Origin: Sipunculus nudus
Taxonomy: Eukaryota; Annelida; Sipuncula; Golfingiida; Sipunculidae
DNA: 64,000 nucleotides
Assembly: GCA_026874595.1 (NCBI GenBank)
Contig: CM049315.1
Span: 36,162,164 to 36,226,163, forward strand
Direction of reading: 5' to 3'
The translations under genes were made by a program, and so were the position numbers. Shown here piece by piece: positions 11,588 through 22,382 of the stretch; position 1 is the stretch's first letter; every line of letters starts with the position of its first letter. The notes under the pieces are model-generated. The model made no database searches. It was given only the letters and a program-made list of their open reading frames with translations, and was not told the DNA's origin.

Positions 11588-12207
11588 AAATACACAACAG
11601 TCTGTTTCACCGGATGCGATCCGATCATCAGGTGAATGTGGTTAGAAGGAAGCTAACGGCGTGGTTTGAAAAGCAGAGACTTTACGAGATTACGAGATTA
11701 TGCTTTGTGCGATTCGGGGGGGGGGGGGGGTGAAAGACTGACACTTATCCTATTGTCCTCGGGGGCACAATAGGATTGGTCGGGGTACACGTGCGATACT
11801 TGAACATAACAGGGCAAAGAGGTCTGTTGTTGTTTTAATGTTTATATTTAATACAAAGATATATTACCAGGATGCTCAATTAGCATAGTAAACTGATTTG
11901 CAATAAGTTCCTGGAAGCAGTGAACATATCAGTAATATACATATGATATAAAAACACATATACTATGAAATACACAATATATAAGGCAAATATACAATAT
12001 AAAAGGCAAATATACTATACTTTACTCATACCAAGTGGACTCCACTCGATAAACTCACCATGGGGTAGTGGTAATGTCATGTCCCTCAACACTGCAAAGT
12101 AGTTAGAGGACAACTACCTGAACAGGTAAGTCTGCCCAGCGGATCCTCGTCGTGGTGGTTGGGGGCGGGGGGATGATGAGGGGGCACGATGAATGTTAGT
12201 ATGAATG
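11588..12207. other. 3' untranslated region of the Penelope-like element
   Basis: Between the ribozyme-like motif and the end of the GIY-YIG reading frame there is no open frame. It holds a 15-bp poly-G run (11716-11730) and AT-rich sequence at 11820-12040. Confidence 0.55.
11590..11640 (-). ncRNA. Candidate minimal type I hammerhead ribozyme of the PLE terminal repeat
   Basis: On the minus strand CUGAUGA (11631-11625) is followed by a 6-bp stem II with CGC triloop (UCGGAU / AUCCGG), then GAAA (11608-11605). A 3-bp stem III with triloop GAC follows (ACA / UGU, 11605-11597), then the cleavage triplet GUU (11598-11596). Stem I pairs CAC (11634-11632) with GUG (11595-11593), then a U.U mismatch and two more pairs. 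A15.1-U16.1 and C15.2-G16.2 are present. Deviation from the canonical core: one extra U (11609) lies between stem II and GAAA, which could pair with A9. Location in the terminal repeat of a Penelope-like element matches known practice of this family. Activity is not demonstrated. Confidence 0.55.
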
Positions 12208-14312
12208 CTAGGTTTTTAAACATTTCAGAGTGAATTTGTTTTGATGGCGGCACTTGGAGAGAATTTCAGCTCTCGAGTTCAACAAAGATCCAGGGGGGGG
12301 GGGGGGTTGCTATAATTAGCTTTTCAGACAAACAGGGATCATACTTTCTGGTCCCAAAGAAGTAAGGTGCTGCCCGAGATTTCCCAGGAGAGCTTGTAAT
12401 TGATATTGTTGTCTTTTAGTGACCAGATGTGTTTAGACAGTTCAGTGTTTTTGCGTGGGATCTGTTATGAAATGATTGTTTGTGGTTATTGTATCTGGTC
12501 TTGAAATCACCTTCAGTACACCATATGTAGTGTTTCTCGTCATTGTCTGTTCTAGCTGTTGCCTTATAGACAATGCATCTCAGCTGACACTTACCATTCA
12601 TATAGGACATTCGTCTTTTTTTACGGCAGTTACATTGTTTCTGCGGTACATTCACGGCTTTGTCAGTATTTAGAACCTTCATATTATGTTTGCTGATCAG
12701 GTTAGACATGTTGGGTAGACAGCTATACATGTATCTAATTTTCAAATTGTTCCTGTTGAATATCCTGTGGTACCTGTGATGTTTTGGGAAGTGTTTTTCA
12801 ACTAGTTTCATGAATTGTCTGCCAATGTTGGTTTTTACATAACGGCTGAACCATATTATTTTCCTTTTCCTGTTTCTTTTGCTTTACACTGTGGGTTCAA
12901 CATATTTTAAGCTTTCTGAGAACCCGCTTTTCGCTAAAGCTTTGTCATACATGGGTTTAGCTTTCATAAATAGCTCTTCATTGCAGGTGTCATATACACG
13001 CTTGCTGATCTGCATAGGTATCTGCCTGATAATAGCTGGGGGGGGGGGGGGGGGGGGGGGTGATTGGATTGTGCGTGGATATAAAGCGGGTCATTGTTCG
13101 GTTTTCTTTAAGGATAGAAAATGTCATTTTGAAGGTCAAATGTTACGTCTAAGAAATTTGTGCCAGTCAGGTTAGTTTCAATGGTTATTTTTAACCCAAC
13201 ATTGGAAAAGAGTTTGATCATTTTCTAACGGGTGCTGTCTGCTTTGGGTCCAGACATGTTGGGGAAACAACCTAAACCGTCATCTCGATACAGGCCTAGA
13301 GCATTTCCACCAAATTCCTTTTTTCAACATATCTAGGATGTATGCAAACCAACAATTTCGCACACGTCAGCGCCATCAAAACTGCCTATGGTGACGTCAA
13401 AACTAGTATGATCTTTCTTCACCCAGATGTTACCGTTGCTAATCAGTAAGCTTTTCCTGCTGTGCAGGATGATTTGGATAACATCATCTGGAATGGAGAC
13501 CATGGTTTTGGCAAATTTGATGGCTTTCATGAGTAGATCTTCTGTGATCGAGGGGTTAAAAATCAAAGATATCAAACTTTATGAACTTTGATTTTTGTTT
13601 CAGCTTCAATTTCTTGAACCAAGATATTACCTGTGCAGTATTTTGCCACTGGTCGAGTTTGGCTTTCAGTCTCAGTTGGCTATTTTTTTCCAAGTGCTTT
13701 TTGCTAATGTTACCTATTTCAGATTTTGCTGGATTTATCAGTCTGCACTTGGGTTTTTTTTTTTAAATTATCCCTGTGGTCTTTCAAAGTAATGTAAGCA
13801 TTGCGTTCGGCCATGCCTTCGATGCGGTCTGCTAGGTTAAGGGAACCGGCTATTTCTTTGGCTTCTGTATTGATATTTTTACAGTTTTTTTGTCTGCTTT
13901 TTTTGTATGTCTTAGTGATGTTTTCTGTTAGGAGTTTATTGTAGTATTCTTTCGGCATACCGTACCGGTTGGTGGTCTCATCTGCCTGTACTAGGAGATT
14001 GTCAGATTGTCTAGATGTCATTGGCCATTTGTCTCTGGAATGCATTGTGTGAGTGCTGGAATTCCGGACCATTTCATTATCATAGTTTTCACTTTCGAAT
14101 GCCCTGAGGTGTTCACTATGAGGGGGTGAATATGTAGTTTTGAATCCAAAGTTTTGTTTAGCTGAAGTTTGACCAGGGTTTTCGTGATGGAATGCCTTCA
14201 ATCGCATTATCCGGAGTAGGCTTTCAAATTTACTTATCAGGGATTTGGTGTAGGAAGGATTACTAGGGATGGGAATGTTTTTCAAAGAATAGTCGAAGCT
14301 AGCTTTGTTCAT
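12208..14312 (-). pseudogene. Penelope-like RT + GIY-YIG protein, broken
   Basis: The first block (14312-13719, from MNKASFDYSL) holds the N-terminal RT region (NIPIPS, ADETTNRYG, NITKTYKKS, ITLKDH). A one-base shift at an A-run (plus-strand T-run about 13751-13764) separates it from PKCRLINPAKSEIG. FIKFDI (RT motif A) precedes a stop near 13560. 13575-13333 carries the following block with FDVTIGSFDGADVCE, and YRDDGL (RT motif C) is intact at 13290-13273. FLDVTFDL, then QSNHPP with a 23-bp G-run, follow. 12811-12416 holds the linker to the GIY-YIG domain (CNCRKK, GKCQ, VYKAT, KTRYNNHKQSF). In the family consensus as I recall it a YIG-like motif follows KHYI; here it is WCTEG. A frameshift near 12395 then leads to LSEKLIIAT, LLNSR and SKCRHQNKF, ending with TAG at 12208-12210. 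No active copy can be made from it as it stands. Confidence 0.85.
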
Positions 14313-14554
14313 TCTGTAGATGTTATGAGCTGATTTTCTGGACAGGGTGGGTTAACAAAAATTCTCGACAACGTACCTGTCGCTGGAGTAGAAGGTAGAG
14401 TTACCCTCCGTTGTAAAGTCCTCTATGGCCTACAGACTATGGCCAGGGGGGTATAACTCTGAAGAAAAAAAACGCTGTAAATATTTTTCTTCAGAGTTAT
14501 ACCGCTCTGGCCTAGACTGTAGACCACAGAGCGCTTTACAACGGCGGGTAACTC

Positions 14555-14557
<3 letters not shown>

Positions 14558-14639
<82 letters not shown>
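14558..14639. repeat. (CT)n(TA)n compound microsatellite
   Basis: About 14 CT units followed directly by about 27 TA units, immediately outside the 5' inverted repeat of the Penelope-like element. The 95-codon plus ORF and 110-codon minus ORF across it are artefacts of the repeat. Confidence 0.9.
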
Positions 14640-14643
<4 letters not shown>

Positions 14644-14914
14644 TTCTTTATATATATCCTGAGACTCCCAGAGTCAAATATTACAAAATGTTCTTCAAGT
14701 GCAAAAAAATGAATGGGTAAGAAAAAGTAATCTTTTTTAAAACGTCCTCCGTGCATATACAAATGTGTATAACTTTGACTAAGTGCACAACTTTCTGCAT
14801 CAAAATAAAAAATATATACATCTTTTATGACAAATAAATCATGGATGGTACACCATTAATCACACTACCCTGGAAACTATTAAGTATTTGCTTAAAGGAC
14901 CCATTCTTTTACAA

Positions 14915-15415
14915 GGCAGCTTTGGTATACATATAATTAATACAGCACTTTTATAAAAAAAAATAATAGTATTTGCCAAGATCTCATTCTGAATCCACTT
15001 CCTTACAACTATACACAGCAGAAAAAAAACCTGCATCCTGCACAATCAGTGACAGGAAAGAAAACATAAATAGAGCGTCTTGTACCTTTGGTATACATAT
15101 AATTAATAAAGCACTTATATCAAAATATAATAGTATTTGCCAAGATCTCATTCTGAATCCACTTCCTTACAACTTTACACAGCAGAAAAAAATACCTGCA
15201 TCCTGCACAATCAGTGAAAGGAAATAAAGCATAATTATAGCGTCTTGTACCTTTGGTATACATATAATTAATAAAGCACTTATATCAAAATATAATAGTA
15301 TTTGCCAAGATCTCATTCTGAATCCACTTCTTTACAACTATACACAGCAGAAAAAAACCCTGCATCCAGCACAATCAGAGACAGGAAAGAAAACATGTAT
15401 ATATAGCATCTTGTA
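14915..15415. repeat. Three tandem ~164-bp repeats
   Basis: 'atttgccaagatctcattct' starts at 14971, 15135 and 15300, with closely matching sequence in between (GAATCCACTTC, ACACAGCAGAAAAAA, CCTGCATCC, GCGTCTTGTACC). It is a local direct triplication of non-coding DNA. The 84-codon plus ORF (14973-15227) crosses two units and is not supported as a gene. Confidence 0.85.
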
Positions 15416-16319
15416 CCACATTTTTTTAAAGATCTGTAACTAGTACATCTTCTTTCCTTGATTGCAAAATTGTGTGCATGTGCAATATGTTACCTTAGGT
15501 CTCACTGTATTGTTATAGAAAAGAGTGGCCACTGCACAGTATTGATCAACACACAGAACCAAAAATGGTTATATATGGAACAAGTGAAAGAGAGACATTG
15601 AGCCTGTTAACATGGATGGTGTCACTTGGAAACCTTTGTATCAAGCCCAAATGAACTGATACAGCAGAAGATAAAAGACACCCTAGCAAGTGACTGCGTT
15701 TACATTTAACCAGTCACAAAGGGCAATGTCCACCGCTACTGATAAAGTCACTGGTACATATCAAGGTTCTTTGGTTGGTCATTTTTCAGTAACATCAACT
15801 AGACAAGAACTGTGATTCTGTCTGAACCTGAAAAATCACCACTATTTATGACCTCTAAATATGATTTGGCATAAAATTATACATGCATTGAACAATCTAT
15901 GGTAATGTGATTCTTACACAGACTCACAAATGCACTGTCATTCTAAAAAACTATCATGTATATAGTGGAACCCCTCCTTGTGACCACCCCACAATTCAAA
16001 TCACCAAAGAATTACAACCACTTTTCTTGGTCCCAAATATGTGATCTAGGTAACTTAGAATTAATCTAAAATAAGACCACTTTACAGTTATGAACAGTTT
16101 GGTCAGTCCCACAGATGGCTGTCACTGTAGGATTCCACTGTACACAAATAAAATAGACAAGTCACTTTTAAATAAAAATAATATTGTTACCAATCTCAGT
16201 ACTCCTTTAAAGGTTAATGGCATATACAGGGAGTAATCTCCTATTTTCAAGTTAAGCTGCTGCAAATTATACACACAGGTGAGGACCATACATGGCAAGA
16301 TATATTTTTATAAAACTCT
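15416..16319. other. Intergenic, nothing recognised
   Basis: AT-rich, without a long ORF, tandem repeat or clear element end. Confidence 0.5.
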
Positions 16320-16450
16320 GTTTGACAAGGCACTGCTGATTGTCAGTTGCTTCTGGAATGTATCGCCATCTGGTGGCAAATTCACTAACAAACCTGTGTG
16401 TCAATGGTCCACTATACCATTTAAGTCTGAGTAAATATTACTGACTAAAA
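16320..16450. repeat. Duplicated block with CTCF-core-like site (copy 2)
   Basis: Diverged copy of 10470-10650. It again carries plus-strand CGCCATCTGGTGG (16364-16376), whose complement matches CCASYAGRKGGCR at all 13 positions. The surrounding sequence has diverged more than the motif, which could mean constraint or chance. Confidence 0.45.
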
Positions 16451-17344
16451 TGTAACATACACTATCAAATTGTACAAATAACAAACAGTAAAAAAATAGC
16501 ACTAACCATGAACAAGCAATTTATGTCATTATCAAGGATATCACCTGAACGGTTAACATGAAAATAAAATATAAATAAAGCCAGTAATATTCCAATGTAT
16601 ATACATGTACTGACTAATTTTATACAGAAACCACATAAAATGCAAAAGGGAAAAGTCCAAACTGCTTTATAATGACAAAGTATGACATAATTATAATTTT
16701 ACCCTGGTGCAAAAAGTACACACATTGGACTTGCATGCACCCCCAAGGGATGATTCTGATATCATTGATAAAGATAAGATATTAAATTACGGTTGCTTTA
16801 ACCTAGTCAGTCACTATGTCACAGACTGCCAGTAATAAACATGAGAGCAATGTGGCTTTTTATAAAACCTTTTTCAAATACATGACATCTGTCTGAACAC
16901 TGTCATATAAATCAATTTCGATGTGAACTATCTACTTTATCAAATGAATCAGCTGGTGGTATGTACAGACAACATATGGATAGAAACCCATGCATATATA
17001 CACCGGAGTTTCACATGACAAATGACTGGGTGATTACCAATGCTCCCTCCCCCTATTATGTGCTCAGTTACAGGATTTCTATCATTTTCAGACCTTGAAA
17101 GTGGGTCTAGACTTTACTCAATTTGAGATCAAAGTGTAAATATTATAGTGTTTTGAACAGCTTGGCCAGACCATGACAGCTGCTTGTCCACACTCTACCA
17201 CTAGGATATCTGCAACAAAAGAAAAAGACATCTCCTTATATAAGAAGACTTTTTCATATACAGATTTCTGCCTGTGAAGATCAAAATTTGATCCAGATCA
17301 GAGGATTAATATCTTATGAAAGCTTGGGTTCTGGCTATCTATTT

Positions 17345-17345
<1 letters not shown>
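16451..17345. other. Intergenic, nothing recognised
   Basis: No gene, no clear repeat. Ends at a (TA)n microsatellite. Confidence 0.5.

Positions 17346-17346
<1 letters not shown>

Positions 17347-17407
<61 letters not shown>
17347..17407. repeat. (TA)n microsatellite
   Basis: About 30 uninterrupted TA units. Confidence 0.95.
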
Positions 17408-17410
<3 letters not shown>

Positions 17411-17606
17411 TTTGCCTGGAATTGGTCACAGTACCTTGCCATGTATGGATAGATATTTACTTCATACTTCAAATTCAAGTGACAATGACAAGAAAAGTAC
17501 AGACAGGCACTAACCCTTCCATTTTACAACCTGTCTATTATTATTGTTACGAACACAAAATTTTCAGGGGAAAATACTGGGCCGATCCCGAACCCATATA
17601 AGTAGT

Positions 17607-17692
17607 CACAAGTCCGGCGTACCAACCGCTTCGCTAGCAAAGCAAGCTTCCCTAGCCAGACAGTTCGGTCCACTTTTATGTCACCCCGTAAC
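17607..17692. repeat. Half-copy of the 17776-17960 palindromic MITE
   Basis: Repeats the right arm of the neighbouring palindrome in direct orientation: CACAAGTCCGGCGTACC, then GCTTCGCTAGCAAAGC, AGACAGTTCGGTCC and ending TGTCACCCCGTAAC. The left arm is missing. Confidence 0.8.
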
Positions 17693-17775
17693 ACACCCAC
17701 TCTTAAGAGCGTTCTGCTATCAGAACAAGAATAATTATCCCTGGAGTCACACTTTGGTGAGCTTATTCCCTGGTG

Positions 17776-17960
17776 TTACAGGGTGACATAAAAGCGGACC
17801 GAACTGTCTCACCTACTTTGCTAGCGAAGCGGTTGGTACGCCGGATTTGTGCACCACTGACCGGGATCGGTGGCGCACAAGTCCGGCGTACCAACCGCTT
17901 CGCTAGCAAAGCAAGCTTCCCTAGCGAGACAGTTCGGTCCGCTTTTTTGTCACCCCGTAA
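17776..17960. mobile_element. Near-perfect palindromic MITE, 185 bp
   Basis: Arms of ~80 bp begin TTACAGGGTGACATAAAAGC and end with its inverse, GCTTTTTTGTCACCCCGTAA. They read through CGGACCGAACTGTC, GCTAGCGAAGCGG and TTGGTACGCCGGA, and the centre is a short spacer (ACTGACCGGGAT). The arms are nearly identical, so the element folds into one long hairpin. The TTA/TAA ends could be a target duplication (PIF/Harbinger-like) but are also part of the inverted repeat, so the class is open. The 66- and 99-codon ORFs here are arm translations. Confidence 0.75.
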
Positions 17961-18004
17961 AATAATAAGATAGGCATATATGAATTGAAAGGTTCTAAAG
18001 TATT

Positions 18005-20075
18005 TTTTAACATGTGGCCCATTGGCCTTGATGCTCAGCTGAATTGAAGAAACCTTGAACAATCATTGGGTAACATGACTCCCAGAGTGCTAAAAATCAT
18101 GCATTTTGCCGATAATTATAGATATTAAATATAGGTTACAGTGACCTTATTCTACATGCAGGTGCTACCATTTGTACCCATCTGACTAACAGAATGTTAA
18201 AATAATGTTCTTTCACACAGCTTGCAGAATATAGGTCACAGAGACATTATTTCAGGTTTCCACGAATTTTTTTTTAACAGGAACCTTCCTGGATCTTAAT
18301 CAAATAAGAAGTTTCTAGGTCCAAATGTAAGCAATCATACAAGTCTGTCCTATAGGGTGCACAAATAATGTTCTTTCACATATCATGCAGAATATAGGTC
18401 ACTTTGACCTAATTTCAGGTTTCTTAGGAGAGTTGCCTAGGACCTCCCCCGATGTAAAGTTCGAAGATTCAAAGTCAAATGGTTACAATTTGTGCCCTGT
18501 AAACGGATGACTGTTTCATACTTCAAAGCTCAGAGGATATGGATAACATAGACCCAATTTCATGTTTCCAAGGAGATTTGCCAGGGACGTCCCTGTATGT
18601 CCATTATGAAGATTCTAGATCCAGTGGTTATGATTCGGCCCTGTAAACAGACGACTGCATCTTTGAAGGTCTCAAAAATAGAGAAAAAATGCATAAAAAT
18701 TTGAAAAAAATACAGGTGGCGCCACCAGTCTGCAGGAACTGATGAAACACTCCATGATCAATATGCATGCAAAGAATCCTGGTGATCAATGGATTAGGTT
18801 TCCAGATACTGGACCAATTTGATATGGGTATCACATTTTTAATTATTCTTGGGGTACTTATGAGCCCTATAGCTTGCATGATGTGGGTAACAGAGACCTA
18901 ATTTCAGGTTTCCCAGGAGATTTTCCAGTGACCCCTGGATGTCAAGTTAGAAGATTTTAGGTCTAATGGTTACCATTTGTGCTCTGTTTACAGATGACCC
19001 CTTCTTTGAAGGTCTCAAAAACAAGATAGAAAAATGCATAAAAATTTGAAAAAAAAATACAGGTGGCATCACCAGTCTGCAAGAACTGGTGAAACACTCC
19101 ATGATCAATATGCATGCAAAGAATCATGGTGATCAATGCATTAGTTATTCAGATACTGGAGCTTTGGTATTAAATTTTTAATCATTCTTTTGGGTTAGTT
19201 CTGAGCCCCATTGCTCAGAGGATATGGGTAACAGAGAACTAATTTCAGGTTTCCAAGGAGATTTTCCAATGACCCCCTGGATATCAAGTTAGAAGATTCT
19301 AGGTCCAGTGGTTACTATTTGTGCCCTATTAACAGACATCTACATCTTTGAAGGTCTCAAAAACAGAGAAGAAAATAAGTTAAAATTAAAAAAAATACAT
19401 GTGGCGCCATCAGACCGCCAAAACTGATGAAACACTCCTTTATCAATATGCATGCAGAGAAACTGGGTGACAATGCATGAGCTGTTCAGATAATGGAATT
19501 TTGGTATCAAATTTTCAGTTATTCGGGGGGGGGGGGGGTACTTATTAGCCCCATAGTTCAGAGGATATGAGTAACAGAGATCTAATTCCAGGTTTTCAAG
19601 ATCTTCCATGATTCTCCAAGGATGTCATGTTAGAAGATTCTAGGTCCAATGGTTACAATTTGTGCCCTGTTAACAGATGGCCGCATCTTTGAAGGTCTCA
19701 AAAACAGAAAAAATGCGTAATTTTTTTTTTAAAATCCAGGTAGTGTCACAAGTCTGCAGGCACTGACGAAACACTCCATGATCAAAATGCATGCAAAGAA
19801 TCATGGTGTTCAATGCATTAGTTGTTAAGATACTGGAGCTTTTTTATCAAATTTTCAGTTATTCTGGTGGGTAATTCTTCATAGCCCAAAGGATATTGGT
19901 ATCAGAGACCTAATTTCATGTTTCCAAGGAGATTTTCTAATGACCTCCCTGAATGTTAAGTTAGAAGATTCCAGGTTCAGTGGTTACAATTTGTGCCTGG
20001 TTAACAGACAGATGGACAACAGACAAAGAGTGATCACTACAGCTCAGATGACTTTAAGTCAGCTGAGCTAAAAAC
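18005..20075 (+). repeat. Family A dispersed repeat, longest copy
   Basis: About 2.07 kb, opening with 'gatgctcagctgaa' (18027-18040) and closing with 'agctcagatgactttaagtcagctgagc' spread over 20040-20068, so both ends carry GCTCAGCTGA in inverse orientation. Inside are four ~340-bp units, each with 'tgggtaacagag', 'tttgtgccct', 'gaaggtctcaaaaa' and 'aactgatgaaacactcc'. Palindrome states: exact at 18715-18726, GGTGGCATCACC at 19062, TGTGGCGCCATC at 19400, heavily mutated near 19741. It is read as non-coding; the 83- and 89-codon minus ORFs are chance frames. Confidence 0.8.
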
Positions 20076-20975
20076 CAGGAATACATCATGACATGAAAAG
20101 GCTACCAGACTATAGGTCTGGAGTTTTTAGAAATTGGTTATTTCAGCAACATTAGCTAATTTACAATGGTCAAAAATATGAAATCCCTCTGCAAGTTAAA
20201 ACATGTTAATCTGGGTAATCAAAAGAGCACACATCCTGGGCACTGAGAATTATAAATTGTGCTAATCATGTTGGGTTCAAACCTGGGATTGCTAAATACT
20301 ATTTTTTGGCAATTATTGGAATTTATTGGTGAATACTGGACAATTCAGTCAGACATAACATTTCAATCTCACTTGACCATTTAAAAACTTTATAGTCTGT
20401 ATAAATTTAACCTCTTTTGTTACAGCTGAATAAATGTATTTTTTAAATTATATGGCTATACATTTATCTTGAGTTGTATGAAAAGAATCCGACAAATGAA
20501 GTCCAGTTCCACTTGGTAAAATATAAATATATGAAATATATAAATAAATGATATACCTGTACTGCCCCCCCCCCCCCCCCGGCAGACTTCGAGGTTGGTG
20601 CACCCCCTCCTGCTTTCTTAACCAAAATTTTCAAAAAGTTTTTCTATCATATGGGAGACGGTGGCCATCCCCTAATCTCCCCTTTGCCGCCTTCCTTTCT
20701 AAAATTCAGTATACACCCCTAACACCCCCCATCAATTATATCTTTCATATTTGCAAGTGTTTTACACTCATATATATGTTTTATGTGATTATGTATGCAT
20801 GTATTATTTGATGTCAAAAAAAGTTTGTTAAAAAATAAACTTACACTGGACTGCTTCTGTTTTGGGTTCAGGCTGTGGCGTTCTCCTCAGGTGGCATTTA
20901 GGTATTTACATTCATCAGTTACATCATATGAAGCAGAACCATTTATGAATGAGACAGTGTGTGGTAGCATTATCA
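20076..20975. other. Intergenic with 16-bp poly-C run
   Basis: Nothing gene-like. Poly-C at 20565-20580 is followed by 'ggcagacttcgagg'. The 87-codon plus ORF (20548-20811) begins in the C-run and is not credible. Confidence 0.5.
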
Positions 20976-20977
20976 GG

Positions 20978-21232
20978 TACAGCTGTGATGTAAGTGAATG
21001 ATCTCTGGTGAATTCTGGAAGTCAGTCACAGCTATGATATTAGTGAATGATCTCTGATGAATTCTGGAAGTTAGTCACAGCTTTGATTTAAATGAATGAT
21101 CTCTGATGAATTCTGGAAGTAAGTCACAGCTGTGATTTAAGTGAATGATCTCTGATAAATTCTGGAAGTCAATCACAGCTGTGATTTATGTGAATGGATC
21201 CTTTGATAAAATTTTGGAAGTCATGCACAGCT
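20978..21232. repeat. 49-bp minisatellite, about five copies
   Basis: 'aattctggaagt' recurs at about 21011, 21060, 21109 and 21158, then a degenerate copy at 21210. Each unit also carries 'gtcacagct-tgatttaa-tgaatgatctctgat'. Confidence 0.85.
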
Positions 21233-22382
21233 CCATGCCACACAGCCTGGCTTGCCAGTGGCATAGATGTTTACAATCCACAAGAAGGAATTTCAGGTAT
21301 CAGAAACATAATTATTTTATCAGTTCTACAGTGGGAAATCCGAAGGTTGAAAATGCCTGTTGGTAATGTCCAACTTGATAAACTTGTTCTTAATGCAGGC
21401 ATGCTAAGAAAAAGAGAGCACATCCTTAAAACAGCTTTAGGAAAAGAGCTGTTAATTAATCTTGGTCTGTTCTTCTATTAGCAATTCACCATAAAAATCC
21501 ATTTCTCTCACCTTTCATTTCTGGTTTATATTCAATAATTTACGTACTGGCTTATTTACAACATGATTTCCATGAGGCAAGGCTTCATAATATTTCTTCT
21601 GCAGGGTCAACTAGTGAACAAGATTGACATTTGATCAAAGTTCTGGATTCAAATGTATGTGAAATGTAAGATGATAGTACACCAATAAGCAGTATCTCAG
21701 ACCCTGTGCAATGTCCAATGAAACAGCCCTGGAAATATAGGGTGACAATAATTGCACACATGTACAAACCAACAAGCATATAAAATAAGACAAGAATTGA
21801 ATTCAATGTCTGAACTTTTACAAAGGCACAGGTATCTGATCCATGATTTTCTTTATATCTGATATCAAATGTGAGAGTACAATGATTTTTCTCTTGATGT
21901 CACTGTCAACAGTTGAAATATATATTTGACGGTAGTCCCTATATGTGTATCACAGAACTCCCATGTGGCCATGTCTTGAATATGTGCACGTTTTTGGTAT
22001 TGTACTGTTGGAAATGATGCCAGGTGTGTCTTTGGGGGTCACTTTCCATGTTTTCCCATAAATCCTGAGATATGTAACATTATTTTTTAAAGGATCATCA
22101 CAGCACCATCTATCAGAAACAACAACTGTGTTTCCATTGACTGAACTAAGTGACATTGCAGCACCATCTGTCATATCTGGAATTTAACTAAACTGGTCTT
22201 CAAGTGCAAAATAATGAGCAGGTAAAAATAAATTCAGGATATGTAACAGAAGTGTTAATTAACATTTGATCCCCAGAAATTGTATTATGTTATTTCTTGC
22301 CGTGTGCTTCAGCATCGGTCGCCATGGTACACTCCATCACACTGGACTACCTGGAATGGGACAAACATTTATATTAACAGGT
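21233..22382. other. Downstream flank / possible 3' UTR of the GT92 gene
   Basis: It lies 3' of the minus-strand GT92 stop codon. Short frames occur (for example 21950-22174 minus, 74 codons) with no recognised domain. No convincing AATAAA on the minus strand was found close to the stop, so the 3' end of the transcript is undetermined. Confidence 0.4.

Larger units (their letters stand above)
11364..14558 (-). mobile_element. Penelope-like retroelement (GIY-YIG class), nearly full length, inactive
   Basis: Reading the minus strand from 14558 to 11364 there is a 5' leader with a ~70-bp inverted repeat (arms about 14390-14470 and 14487-14558, sharing GGTAGAGTTACCC, TTGTAAAG and ATAACTCTGAAGAAAAA). 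A broken ORF for an RT plus GIY-YIG protein follows (12208-14312), then a 3' region with a hammerhead-like motif (11590-11640) and the terminal 'tcttcagagtt' (11366-11376 on the plus strand). A 194-bp MITE has inserted in the 3' end (11389-11582). (TA)n tracts flank both ends, suggesting insertion into, or growth of, TA repeats at the termini. Penelope-like elements with hammerhead motifs in their terminal repeats are established; assignment of this copy rests on the protein motifs listed under the pseudogene. Confidence 0.85.

Noticed and set aside
14430-14762. 110-codon minus and 95-codon plus ORFs
   Set aside because: Both translate the (CT)n(TA)n microsatellite and the PLE leader palindrome.
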